A stretch of 64,000 nt of DNA from Daedaleopsis sinensis (taxonomy: Eukaryota; Basidiomycota; Agaricomycetes; Polyporales; Polyporaceae): positions 2,604,001-2,668,000 of the forward strand of contig CM066303.1 in NCBI GenBank assembly GCA_033807695.1, given 5' to 3'. Shown here piece after piece: positions 12,224 through 24,130 of this stretch. The stretch's first letter is position 1. Every line of letters starts with the position of its first letter. The position numbers were made by a program, and so were the translations under genes. The notes below the pieces were generated by a model. The model had not been told where the DNA came from. It did not search any database and saw only the letters and a list, made by a program, of their open reading frames with translations.

Positions 12224-13793
12224 CGGTGTGGCCGGTCGTGTCGCGAGAGAGAGCAGAGACGAGAGCGAGTGGGGCAGCCAGTCCGAAAGTCGAGGGTCCG
12301 GTCAAACGTCGCCCCCCAACGGCTTCTGTATATATGTTATCGGCTGATCTCTGCAGGGCATTTTGTGTTCGTTACTCACTGTTACCGTAAGACTTCGTTG
12401 CACCAATCAGCACACGCCCTGCGCAGCGAGTCAGAAAGACGTATGAACTCATGACTGGCAGACCCTCGCGTGCGGTCTGGGCTAGGGGGCGTGCATGTCC
12501 GCGGACGGTCTGTTTGACGTCAATCACCGAGCGTGCCGCACGAAGCGCAGAGGGGATTGGGCAACCCGAGGAGATTTTGGCTTGTCTTTCCCAACAATTT
12601 CCCAACACAACCGCCGCCTCCAGTCAGCTGCACCGGATCCCAGCGCCGGTCCGGTTTTATGATAGCGAGCGCGGCCTTCCGCTGGGGGCTGAATAGCCCA
12701 TGGGTCCGACACCTCCGACCTCTGCTTCTCAAGTTCCGTCAAATTTGCATGTCGTGAGCGCTGCTTCTGCGACATCTGCCGCTGATTATGTCTCTGATCC
12801 ATAGTGTGAAGATGAACCGTTGAGGCGTTCGCGATACTGAGCGTGTCTGGAGTGGCAAGATGAAGGAGTAGAGTCAAAAGTCAACCGGTAAGTCGGTGGC
12901 GTTATGTCCGACAAAAGCCGCTTGGATGCGGCCCGGCTGATCCGTCTCCAGGCCACGCCTAAATATGGTATCGAGGATCCACGCAAGGTTGTGGGGTTCA
13001 CTGTGACCGGCCGCGGGCAGCCTGCGCCGTGCTGGTGACTGAAGCAATGCTAAAGCTCTGAAGATTCAACCAGTGGTATGTACTCAGAACCGTGACTGCC
13101 ATGCCACAACACAACTCGATGCCTTATATGGGTGCTAACGCGTCCCGCGCGTGTGGTCTGATCGCATATTGAACATGACCAGTCTGCCAGTGAGCAGTGA
13201 CTCTCATAGGCTAGAATATTGCTGGTAGAAGCAGAGGAAACATGTGGCTCGTGCTAGTGATTGCTCATTCACGGGTCACTTACTGACTCTATCCGTCCCA
13301 GTTCAGCGACATTGCTCAAGGGGTGGGAGAATGACGCTCGCGTGGTTAGTCCACTGGCATAACTTCTTCACCTCCCAAACGTGTCCCGTTCAACGACTAC
13401 ATACGTCACATGCAAGCGGTGCCAGCCTAAATCTGCAAGCAAAGCTCCTCCGCGCGCCGCGGCCATGCGGCCTGCCCACAGTATTTTCGCACACAATTGA
13501 AACAACATGTCTATGCGCCAGTCGCAAAGAGGGATCCGGATCGCTGACCATTTCATATCCGCATAACCCTCCTTATGTTCGGCCATCGAGCGAACTTGAT
13601 CTCCGCGGGGCACAGAGATGTACTCGCCTACTCCGCGGGTCACGCCGACGAGGTGTTACCTTAAGCTTAAGCTTGTTAGTAGACACTGATTATACGTACG
13701 CTATGCCACAGATTAGCTACAGCCAGAGCAGCGAGCCCTCTACTCTACGGGCCTACGTCCATGTCCCTCAAGGCCTCACGCCCCTCACGCCCC
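12224..13793. other. Intergenic upstream of the MFS gene
   Basis: About 1.6 kb. The part next to 12224 would be the transporter promoter; a CCAAT motif lies at about 12404. Short ORFs in both strands (for example 12524-12877 and 13244-13640) show no domain or paralogue. The 3' flank of the Na+/H+ exchanger is at the right end. Confidence 0.5.
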
Positions 13794-13802
13794 TCACGCC
13801 CC
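13776..13802 (-). repeat. 9-bp tandem repeat carrying three in-frame stops
   Basis: The NHX stop codon lies in three copies of a GGGGCGTGA-type unit. Because the unit is 9 bp, TGA recurs in frame at 13796-13794, 13787-13785 and 13778-13776. Confidence 0.7.
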
Positions 13803-16550
13803 CCGATCCCGGCCCTGCGCATGCCCGTCGCTCTCCCGCCGCATCATCGGGCTCGCAAGCCCCCGCTCCGTCCTGCTCTCGTCCAACACCCCCGGCGTCG
13901 GCGGGAACATATGCGCGCCGCCACTCGCAGACGCACCCTGCCCCAGCCCTGGTCCCGCTCCCTGCCCGATGCGCGTGAGGTCGACCTCGGGCCCGTCGTC
14001 CATCTCGTCGTCCGTCGCGCCCGGGGTCCCGAACCGGCTCCCCGCCGCGCTCCCGCTGCCGTTGCCCCCGGACACGTGCGCGGACGCGCGGCGCGCCTTG
14101 CGCGCGTGGAACGAGCGGCTCGCGGTCGCGTTCGAGAAGAGCGGGAGCAGGTACCGCTCGTCGAGCGTCTGGAACCACTTGCCGTCCTCCGCGTTTGCAG
14201 GCACGCCGCCGCCGTCGCGCGACTTGCGGCGCACGTGTGCGCCCTCCCCGCCCTCAGCCCCGCCTGTCGACGCGGCGGACGCGAGGGGGAGGACCTCGCC
14301 CCCGTCCGAGTCGTACGACTCCGAGGACGCGGCGGAGAAGATGGTGTTGTTGGACTGCGCGTTCGAGAGCGCGAGCGAGTGGTGGTTGTACGCTGGGGGC
14401 TCGCTGTAGATGGTGCCGACGCGCGGCGTGCGCACCTGCTGGCCCGCAAAGAAGCCCTCGTCGTCGGGGAAGCGGGAGGAAATTCGGCCGGAGCGGCGGA
14501 AGTACTGGACCCGGAGGTCTTCCTCGTCGTCGCTGCTGCTCGCTTCGTCGTCTTCTACTCCGGTGCGGATGCCGAGCACCTCGAGCATGCGCGCGGTCGT
14601 GCCGCCGAAGACGACGACGGTGAGCAGCACAACCACTAGTACTGTCGTCCGCATTGACTGCGCATTGTCGCCTTTGAAGCCCGCGGCGAGGGCGACGCCG
14701 ACCGCTCCGCGCAGCCCAGCCCAGAATAGCATCATTTGGTATGAGTGGGGCAGCTCTTCCTGGCGTTGTCCGCGCGCGTGACGGTGGAAGAAGTTGATCA
14801 TCTCCGAGAGCGGGAACACGGCCGCGTACCGCGTGAAGACAACCGCGACGGTCGTGACGATGATGAAAAGCGGCTTGAAATAGCTCGTGACCTTGGCGGA
14901 CGAGGGCGGACTCGTGAAGAGCGACAGACCGAGATAGATGAAGATGAAGTTCTCGGACAGCTGCGCGAGCGTGGAGAAGATGTACTTGGTCGCACGCTGG
15001 GTGCGCCGGGACATCGTGTGGTACGCGTAGTGCTTGAGGGTGATGCCGCAGAATAGGAGGGAGACGATTCCGGACATGGACATGCCGTTCGAGAAGAAGT
15101 AGCACATGTACGCGCAGAGCGCCACCAAGCATGTCTCAATGGAAGGGTACAGGGAGAGCGAGGAGTGTTTGAGGATCAGGGACATAGCGAGGCCGAATAT
15201 CACGCCGAGCGCCATCGAGACGCCGAACGAAAGCAAGAAGATGCCTGTTCCGTGGAATAGATGGGCGACTGAGAAGTCGGATCCATGGAACTGAGATAGG
15301 GTCCTGACTCGCGTCAGTACAGGCCAATCAGAAATTGACACGACTGAAATTACTCACTCGTACATGACGATACTGACTGCATCGTTGAGTAAAGACTCGC
15401 CGAAGATGACGGTGTACAGTTTCGGGTCAACCTTGTATTGGTTGAATATTGCGAGGATCGTCACGGGGTCTGTGGCAGAGAGGGTAGACCCAAATATCAG
15501 GCAGTCGACAAGGGTCAATCCGAGCGACTCAAGTCCTAGTGAGGACCATATGAACACAATCACTCTACACTGTATGTGGTGAGTGACGTCTTAAGGCTGA
15601 AAATTGGACAATGGTACACACCCTACGCCCACAGCAGATATGAATGTGCCAAGGAACGCGAAGACAAGGATCGAGCCGAAGTTGCGAAAGAAGTTTTCTT
15701 GCTTCAGCTCATATCCCGAGTTGAGGATGATGGGCGGGAGGAGGAGGTTGAAGAACAACGTGTGCTTGAATGTCTACGAATTGTGTTAGCTCGGTTACAG
15801 CGTTCCAGGGCATGTATAAGAATGTATGCAGAGATTGGTGATCGACAATACGGTCAAGACCAATACCGGTGTTCGCCACGGGCGTGAATTGCACAAAGTA
15901 ATTGAGTCGACTGAGTCGCGTTTCTGTGTGGTAGCACCGGTGGTAACTGGATACATCGCTGTCCAGCTCGTAATTGTGCCTGGACAAAACTATGGGCTCC
16001 ATTTTCGCGAGCATAGACGGCTCCCAGCCTATCATGGAAATGCGAGCTTGATCTCGCCGGCTATGTTGAGAAGCTCTTTCCAGGTAATGCATGATTGGGA
16101 TGCGCAGGGTTTGGATGATGACGCAGCGGACGCAACCTACGTGTACCGTTCCCCGCAGCATCCCTCTACACCATCCCTCGAGTAGTAGCGCAGCCCGTGG
16201 ACAGTCAAACGCAACGCCGTCTAAAGTGCCGACTATTCGTGCCAAGGTACGAGAATCCAAAGACACACGACTATGCCGAGGGCACTCACCAGCATCTCCC
16301 GAATCATCGTCCCGGGTGCTAGCCGGACCACCAGCCCGACGAACATTCCTGCAGCGATAGCGACCAGTGTTTCATGAATAGCACGTATCCGCTTGACTTG
16401 GAGGTAGTATGACGTCCAAAGCGAGATAACCAGGAGCATGCAGACGAGAAAGAGGGACCATGACGAGTAGTACTCTTCTTCTTCGGGTTTGGCGGATTCG
16501 GTCGGTGCTGGCGCCGCGAACGCGAGAGTGGGTGCGTAGTCAGACGCCAT
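13794..16550 (-). CDS. Endosomal/vacuolar-type Na+(K+)/H+ exchanger (NHX, CPA1 family)
   Basis: Four exons, 16550-16290, 15773-15622, 15564-15358 and 15303-13794, all in phase, give 709 aa. The N-terminal exon holds the first helices. Exon 2 carries [17 protein letters not shown], exon 3 [16 protein letters not shown] and the active-site helix [13 protein letters not shown], and exon 4 the remaining helices including [13 protein letters not shown]. The closest known type is yeast Nhx1, which exchanges Na+ or K+ for protons across late-endosome or prevacuolar membranes. A cytosolic tail of about 230 residues, rich in Ser, Asp, Gly and Arg, follows the last helix and is probably disordered. Intron 1 is 516 bp, far longer than the others (57 and 54 bp). 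Confidence 0.92.
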
Positions 16551-17974
16551 CGTGGTTCCCTATGGTGCGCTGGGTGCAACGAAGCACCAGGCGTGAAGAG
16601 CGTAGAGCGTAACGGCAAAGGGTAGTGGGAGGAGGAGGAGAGATGTGTACTATGTAGCGCCCGTCCAAGCTTGCCATACACCACCATGCGCACGGCGCAG
16701 TCACTGAACTTGGTGGGACCTGGTCGTTGCTAGTGCGGCGAGCGGTTCGGCCCACCACCTCTGTAAAATATTGTGTGTGAGTGTCTTATCCTCTAGCTTG
16801 TGCCTTCTCTCATCTCTCTTCAGGTACTGCCAGTGCTCTACAAGTACGATATCTGAGGAAAAGTATGTCGTCCAAACGTCAAATGCCGACATATCCACGT
16901 ACGTACAGTCATGAGATCTCCATCACCAGTACACCGGATCCGAGCCGCTTTTGTGGCCGTCGTTGTTTGTGACGGCATAGTCATGGGCGGGGGGAAATAA
17001 GGAGGCAAGTTCTATCATCACTGTGATGCATCAACATTTGCTGGGTCGTCGTCCTGGTATATCGACGAGTTCAAAGCATATCTCAACCTGTCTCAGGTCT
17101 TGACATGCGAGCGTTCGAACATCCATGCATCTGGAGAACCGCTTCCGAGCCGTGTGGAAATGGATGCATGCTCATTGCTCAGTGTTATCCGCGATGTAGG
17201 GGTGCTTTCACTTTGCTAGAACGTCGATAATTCTAACGGGAGTGTCAGAGGCAAATTTGCTCTTCCTGTCATTGTCAATTCGTAGGTCACTCGTACATGA
17301 ATTCAACTTTTGCTCCTAGTGCTCATTACACAATCTCAAGTAGCGCTGTTTCACGGGCTTCGCGCCGTCTGCGCCGTTCTTTCCGCCCAGATTACGATAG
17401 AGAACCACCCATGACACCAGAAGGTTCGAGCCCTCGTTCCTGCGGGGATACGCTGTCAGGCACATGTATGTACAGTACGTTTCTCTCGCCGGCTTGCCAC
17501 TGACCACATTGGACAGATGGGCGCCGCGCAGTCGCATTCGAATTCACCATTGTATTGTACGCTGCTAGATGCCGCCGGTGCCCCACCGCGAGCCCGAGGG
17601 TTAACTGTTGTAGGTGCAGGTGTTCACGGACCTCTTGGCGGCGACAGAGCCCGCTCATACCTGTAAAATGCTTCTGTGGAACGAAAGTCGCTGACCAGCT
17701 TGCTCGCGGTCCCACTCAGTACGGGAGCTTTGGGATATTATTGTCGGTACCGGAACAATCGTGAGTCATACTTCGAAGTATCGAAACCGTCGAAACCGTC
17801 TGTAGAAGATCGCTCACCATCTGATAGATTGGGATGCATGCCTCTCGAAGCTCAGGCCTCAGGGACGGTCCACGTTTGCTAGAAACGTGTCCTTGCTTCC
17901 AACAGAACGCTTTGCGACTTAATATCATACTTAAGACCCACTCGCATGACCTAGTATTGGGCCGTCGTCACGCA
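16551..17974. other. Intergenic between NHX and the first GH16 gene (divergent promoters)
   Basis: About 1.4 kb between a minus-strand and a plus-strand gene, so both promoters should lie here. A pyrimidine-rich tract precedes the NHX ATG (about 16600-16650 on the minus strand). No domain was recognised in the short ORFs. Confidence 0.5.
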
Positions 17975-19517
17975 ATGCTCGCGCTCTACAGTGTCCTCTA
18001 CTTCCTCTTGTTCGTGACTGGCCCGGTTTCAACTGCCTACAACCTCGTGCAGGAGTATTCAGGCGAGAGCTTCTTCAACGGGTGGACCTATAAGGATGGC
18101 TACGATAACACAACGCACGGTTCGTCTCCCTCATAAAGCCTCGCACACCCCATTTATACCTACACTATCAATCTCTAGGAGCGGTCAACTTTCTAAACCA
18201 ACAAGCCGCACAGCACGAGAATCTCACGTCATTCAACGGCAAGAATCCAATCATCAAGGTCGACAACGTCAAAAATCTCCCGAAGTTCCCGCCAAACGAC
18301 TTTACCGACCAGCAAAAGCGCGACTCAGTACGTCTTACACCCAGTCATAGCTGCTAACGCACATGCATATAGCCTCCTTCCCAGATATCGCTCACCACGG
18401 ACAAGTTCTTCCCCCTCGGCAGCGTGTTCGTCATCGACCTCGCGCACGTCCCCACCGGGTGCTCTGTGTGGCCTGGGCTGTGGATGCTCGGCAAGGACTG
18501 GCCCCACAACGGCGAGATCGACATCATCGAGAGCGCGAACCTGATGTCGACGAACCGCATGACGCTCCATACCGACCCAGGATGCTCGCAAGCGGCGGGG
18601 GTCAAGCAGCTCGGGACGCCACTGCAGACGAACTGCTCCAGCGGGGTCGACTCGAACCTGGGCTGCACGATCCAGGACACCCGAGCGGATAGCTTTGGGG
18701 ACGCGTTCAACAAGGCGAGTGGGGGCGTCTGGGCGGTGCAGTTCGACACTACGGGAATCAAGTATGTGTGTGACCCTCGTAATCCGCTGTCGCTGGACTA
18801 AGTCCTCTTTGACGCAGCATTTGGTTCTGGATCGTGAGTGATGTTGTCATGCTACCGCGCGAAGCCGTGGGTGAACGCTTACATCGTGCAGAGGAAGGAC
18901 GTGCCTGCCGACATATCTGGTGCAACCGATTCCATTGACCCCTCCGACCAGTGGGGGACCCCCGCCGCCGCATGGCCCTCGTCCTCTTGCGACATTGCCA
19001 AGTTCTTCGGTGAACAACAGTTCGCCATCGACATCACTCTATGCGGTGACTTGTACGTTTCGATCTCTTTGTCATGGACGGCTAGAATCATACTAAACTC
19101 TTACACAATCTTCTCCGACTCGCTCAGCGCGGGAACTCCTCCAGTTTACAGTACATCGGGATGCCACAAGTCAAGCACTAACGTGACGGACAACTCTTGC
19201 GTGCGTGCCAGATTTCAGCATGCTTGTCCTTCCGCTCCATCGTTGATCAAGATATTGTCAATATGTTGTTGCAGTACCTAGACTGGGTAGAGACCGGGTC
19301 AAACTACGATGAGGCGTACTTCGAGATCAACTACATCAAGGCGTTCTCTCTCGCCAATGACACTACTTCCAGTCCCTCCGGAAACACAACCACAGGCGGT
19401 ACTGTGGCGGGAGGCGGCAGTCGGAGCACGGGGACCGCCGCGCGTGGCTCAGAAATTGGGGTAGCTGCGCTGTGTGCAGCGGTTACTGCCACGGTTGCAT
19501 TGGCTCTAAGCCTCTGA
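17975..19517 (+). CDS. GPI-anchored GH16 laminarinase-like glucanase (copy 1)
   Basis: Seven exons: 17975-18119, 18179-18327, 18385-18761, 18818-18833, 18892-19052, 19128-19200 and 19275-19517, all in phase, giving 387 aa. An N-terminal signal peptide is followed by YNLVQEYSG and the GH16 catalytic motif GEIDIIE, where the two Glu act as nucleophile and acid/base and the Asp sits between them. IWFW, DQWGTPAAAWP and CDI/CGDF blocks resemble Lam16A-type endo-1,3(4)-beta-glucanases. The C-terminus is Ser/Thr/Gly-rich and ends in a hydrophobic tail, consistent with a GPI anchor and a role at the wall or plasma membrane. A 16-nt exon encodes the IWFW block. A tandem paralogue lies 1.1 kb downstream. 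Confidence 0.9.
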
Positions 19518-20653
19518 TGCAGGTCAACGACTACGTTTCGAGATTTGGACTATATTCATGGGTGTCGAGGACTACTCATGGCTCGATGACGATTTGGACA
19601 ACTAATCAGCTCTAGAGGGCTTGAGCTAGGCTTAACCTGTGTTGTGCTGTTGTCTTCCAAGAATACCTTCCTCCATACGAAGTATTCACTCCAGCATCGA
19701 AAATCAACTGAGGATAGCTCGACTTCCAAAGCTGCCAGTGACATTGTCGCCTAACAAGGAGCCTGAGGGCGTTTCGGCAAAGGGCACCGCCACCACTCAA
19801 CACCACCATGTCCGTCGATTGACACGGTGCGTTTGTGGCGTTATGGTCGGCCGCTAAGCCTGACGCGCACGTTGATCTACAAATGGCGCGGCTTGGGCGC
19901 GGCTCCTTGAATGTGCACTGCGCGCAATGCAGTGAGCCGACTTCTATTGGACGCCATGCTCTCACGAATGCTAAACATGCCGCGCAGGACTGCGGTGCGG
20001 TGTGAACGAGACTCGAGAGGTCATACGACTCGGAGAGCTTTTCGCCCAGCACTCAATGCCACCCTGATGCATGATGTGCTGAACATTCGTCAGTCGGGGA
20101 TATCCTGCTTAACAAGATCGTGATCCTGGATCCCTCCCTGATCGGACCTTAGGAAATTAGCCTTCTGTAGAAGACGTCGTCGTTTGAAGCCCTCAAGTGA
20201 AGATCCGCTAACACGAGTGGCTGAGCATTGCCGCATTGCTCTAGTAACGAACAATCGACCGAGGTGGAGCCGGGTAATGGGGTTGAGATGGTAGCAGGGT
20301 AAGTTAGCGCGGTATTTATAGCGGGGTCTGCCGCTTAGGTTCCCATGCAGGTCCGAACTTACACAGGCTGCGGACTACTGTCACTGTCTGTCAGCCGCGT
20401 GCTTCTGGCCATGGCATCGCCGCCCGTCCGACAAAAGCCGTGCGAGGTGCGTGTCCGACCCAGGTCTCCCCCCCATCTTCCCTCACTCTTGTCCGTCTCC
20501 ACCTAGGACGCAAGCTATCTTTGCACCGCAATCCCTACTACTGTATAACTGTCTGTCTCGGAGAACAACTTCTGACGCAGCAGATCCAATCCGAGGATAT
20601 AATTCGCAAAGCATCACAAGCGACCTAACGACACACACTCTCTCGCTCGCACC
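19518..20653. other. Intergenic between the two GH16 genes
   Basis: About 1.1 kb holding the 3' end of copy 1 and the promoter of copy 2. A TATTTATA element at about 20311-20318 is a possible TATA box, although it lies roughly 340 bases from the ATG. No gene was supported. Confidence 0.5.
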
Positions 20654-22270
20654 ATGCATACCCCCTCCACTAGTATCGCGTATACCCTCTTGCTAGCCCA
20701 GAGCTCTTTTGCTGCGTACAATCTCGTAAGGTCGTACACGGGAAATAACTTCTTCGATGGCTGGGACTTTGCGACTGACTTCGACAACACGACAAATGGT
20801 CCGTGCTTTGTACCTTCGACACCCGTGGTGCGGTCACCGAACTGAGCATCTGGTCTCTTGCTAGGTGCCGTGAACTGGTTGAACCAGTCAGCGTCAAGCT
20901 CGGCGAACCTCACCTCGGTCACCAGCGACGGCCGCGTGATCATCAAAGTCGACGACTTCACGGACATCCCCGACGACGGTGTGGTCACAGACCAGCTCAA
21001 GCGCGACTCGGTGCGTCCCTTCCCGTCCTCACATTCACATCTCCTCTCAATTGCAACCAACCCTCCCCCCTTCCCCGCCTTTAACAGATCTCAATCAGCA
21101 CGCACGAGTTCTTCCCGATCGGGAGCGTGTTCCTCCTCGACGCGAACCACATCCCGTTCGGATGCTCCGTCTGGCCAGCGTTCTGGACGCGCGGCCCTAA
21201 CTGGCCGAACGGCGGCGAGATCGACATCCTCGAGACCGTCAACCTCGCGCAGGCCAACCAGATGGCGCTCCACACGCTCGACGGCTGCACGACGCCGCAG
21301 GGTGTCAACCAGCTCGGAACGACCAAGGGCGCGAACTGCTCTGATGGCGTGGACTCGCGCGTTGGGTGCGCGACGACCGAGACGCAGGCGAACAGCGTCG
21401 GCGCGGGCTTCGCGAGCGCCGGGGGAGGCGTGTGGGCCGCCCTGTTTGACACTACCGGTATTTCGTGAGTCTCATGCGCTAGCTGGAGTTCCTACTTATT
21501 TCGCTGAATTTCAACCTGGAATAACAGGATCTGGTTCTGGACGGTGAGCGCGCTCTCAGTGGTAGCTTGCCTATCTTCCGAGCTGACATGGTATGCGATG
21601 TAGAGGAACAGCGTACCCGCCGACGTGAAGAGCGCGACGAACTCCATCGACCCCACGTCGTGGGGCATGCCCTCAGCCGCCTGGCCCGCGTCGTCGTGCA
21701 ACATCAGCAACTTCTTCACCCCGCAGCAGCTCGTGATCGACGTGACCCTCTGCGGCGACTTGTACGTATCCGTGCGCTCCCCGCTCCCTGTGCGCTCAGC
21801 TGACCTTCCGCGACGCCGACAGTGCTGGACAGCCCGACGTGTACAAGTCGACGTGCGCCAAGCCCGGAGAGACCGTCGACGCGAACACCTGCGTACGTCC
21901 TCTTTCCCATTTGTCCCGCCGCTGCTGGTAAACCAACTCACACACCTGATCCTGATAGTACATCGACAACGTGAACGGGACGGGCTCCAACTACCATGAC
22001 GCCTTCTTCGACATCAACGCCGTCAAGGTCTTCTCGCTCGCCGGCGCCGCCCCGCTCGACCCCTCCATCTCCGCCGGCACGACCGTGCTCGTCTCCGCGA
22101 CCGCCTCGCCTTCCGGCTCCTCTGGGTCCGGGTCCAGCGGAAACTCCGACTCGTCTGGGAGCGGGAGCGGGAGTGGAGGGAACAACGGCGCGGCCGGGGG
22201 CATCGTCGTGGGCGCGTCCGTCGTCGGGGCGTCGGTCATCGCGGCGTTTGCCTGGGCGCTGACTCTGTGA
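20654..22270 (+). CDS. GPI-anchored GH16 laminarinase-like glucanase (copy 2)
   Basis: Seven exons, 20654-20798, 20865-21010, 21088-21464, 21528-21543, 21604-21761, 21823-21892 and 21959-22270, encode 407 aa. Exons 1, 3 and 4 have exactly the lengths of copy 1 (145, 377 and 16 nt), and all seven introns-plus-phases correspond, so the pair arose by tandem duplication. A signal peptide, YNLVRSYTG, the catalytic GEIDILE, IWFW and SWGMPSAAWP are present. The tail has a long Ser/Gly spacer and then a hydrophobic stretch, which suggests a GPI anchor. The likely substrate is beta-1,3(-1,6 or 1,4)-glucan; the difference in function from copy 1 cannot be told. Confidence 0.9.
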
Positions 22271-22844
22271 GATGAAGTGACCAGACTCCGGAGGATGAGA
22301 AAATCCAGGACGTACGCGTCACTGGTGGGACTCTACATACAGTATATTGGACTGCTGCAGTCAACGTTGTTGATGCGCGGCTCGCCCTCGTTGTAATCTG
22401 ACCACGTACATGATGTACCGTCTGTTTTCTTGCATCGCGAGGTGACGGCCTGACGCCTAGACCGTGCTGGACTATACATACCATTCAAACTTCACCGCCG
22501 TATACTGGGTCGAACGCCACCACATACTACCTGGCAGCCAGGGACGTCTCTTGATCTCAGACAAGGTATTTTGGGTTGCAAGATGGGCTTCAGGACGACA
22601 TGGCCTTCCTGATGCATCGAGAACAGTAGTCACATTGTTACACACTGCACTACAACAACGAGGGTCAGATGTGTCATTACGTCGTAAATCATCAAATATC
22701 GTGATAGGTCGTGAGCAACGGCCGTCGTAAGCAAGGACCAAAGACCGGGGAAATAGGGTATAAATACGCTCCACGCAACGTTCTCGATCGCGGACACAAA
22801 CCCGAACGAGCAGCCAAGAAACGAGCATCCAACGCAACGGGTCT
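22271..22844. other. Intergenic between convergent genes
   Basis: These 574 bases lie between the 3' ends of GH16 copy 2 and the minus-strand GPI protein. No gene was supported. Confidence 0.5.
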
Positions 22845-23676
22845 TCACAGCAGCAATGCCACCAAACTTGCGAGCACAGCGAGAGCCCCCGCGCGGAGCG
22901 ACGAGGACAGCGCGACAGCGCCGTTCGTCCCCGTCGGAGTGGGAGCGGGGACGCTACTCGTGGGCGTGACCTCCCCATTCGCGCTCTGCACCCCGCCGAG
23001 CAGGGTGCTCTCGAGGGCACAGATCTTACGCATGCCGTCGACGACAGCTGGCAGCTGGTCGGCATCGTCGTTCAAGAAGTGTGTCTGGTTCGTTCGGACG
23101 AAGCTGCGGGGCCGAAATGGAGTGAGAGTGAGATGCTGGCGTTTCGCAGTCATACAGGAACGTACCAATCGACGCATTGCGGGTATGCTAGAGCCGAGTA
23201 AGCGTGGGGTGACGGACAGGACACAGGAGGACTCACTGCTCTGGAAGGTGTCCGCGCATGCGCACTTAATGATGTCGATGAACGCGCCGGGGTTAAAGAT
23301 GATCTACAGTAGAAACCGCACCATCCAGTTAGCATCCCATTGAATGGTTTAATTCCCCTCCCATTCCCTCTTCTTCCGCTTGGAGTATATCGTGGAGGTC
23401 CAGCAATCGCCCACTTACGTTCGTAAAGTTCTGCAATACCGGGGCCGCCTGCGCACAGCTGTTGATGCTCCCGTAGTTCTCTGCGCAGATGGGGCATGAC
23501 GGCGGCTCATCCGGGAACTGCGGCTGGTCGTCTGTTCTCTTCGCCAATCCTGAAACCGGCCTGCTGGCCATACGACCCAAAGATTGTGTGGGTACTGGCA
23601 GATACGGAGAGCCGAGAGTCAAGGACCAGAGCGAGAAGAGCGCAATGAAGAGCGCGAGGGATGCGTAGCGCGTCAT
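22845..23676 (-). CDS. Small secreted cysteine-rich protein with GPI-anchor signal
   Basis: Four exons, 23676-23419, 23303-23237, 23187-23166 and 23103-22845, keep phase and give 201 aa. It has an N-terminal signal peptide, then a cysteine pattern CPIC...C...CAC...CVDC...C (eight Cys in the mature part, as in many disulfide-bonded wall proteins), then a Pro/Thr/Ser spacer and a C-terminal hydrophobic run typical of GPI attachment. It is not a recognisable CFEM or hydrophobin domain. It converges on GH16 copy 2, so three surface proteins sit together in 18-23.7 kb. The function is unknown. Confidence 0.78.
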
Positions 23677-24130
23677 CTGTGTGGTATTGGAGGTTTCCGG
23701 GCGTTTACGTGGGCTTTTACGGTGTATATGTCGTGAACGTCGTGAGCGTAGTGGCTTGCCTGAGTACAGCAGCGACCGAGAACGAGGAGGCAGGCTGTAG
23801 CTGTCGTGGTGGAAGGCAAGGTCCTGAGAGCAAGCGGGGTCAGACTGGAGTCTTCCCCGAGCCTGATCTGGCTAGGTCCCGACTCGGACTTAAGCGATCA
23901 CATGGCCGGCCATCGTGAGACGTTCCCTCGGGAGTCTCCGAGAGTCTCCGAGTCGACGATGCCGACGCGTCCCAACGTCGAACGACGACCATGTCGACAT
24001 GGTCGCAACCACATATGTGCTTTTACAGGAGATAAATACTCGGGGCTGGGCTCGTACTTGAGGGTGAATTGTTACACCCCAACACCGTAAGCAACTCAAG
24101 CCTCAACGACCTCAATAGGCAGCTCCTCGA
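23677..24130. other. Intergenic between divergent GPI protein and HET-B
   Basis: These 454 bases must hold both promoters. A GAGTCTCCGA motif is tandemly repeated at about 23931-23951, and CATGTCGAC is present as an inverted pair at about 23992-24003. No TATA box stands out. Confidence 0.45.

Noticed and set aside
14254..15132. 292-codon minus-strand ORF inside NHX in another frame
   Set aside because: The NHX frame is fixed by transmembrane and active-site motifs; this is an overlapping shadow.
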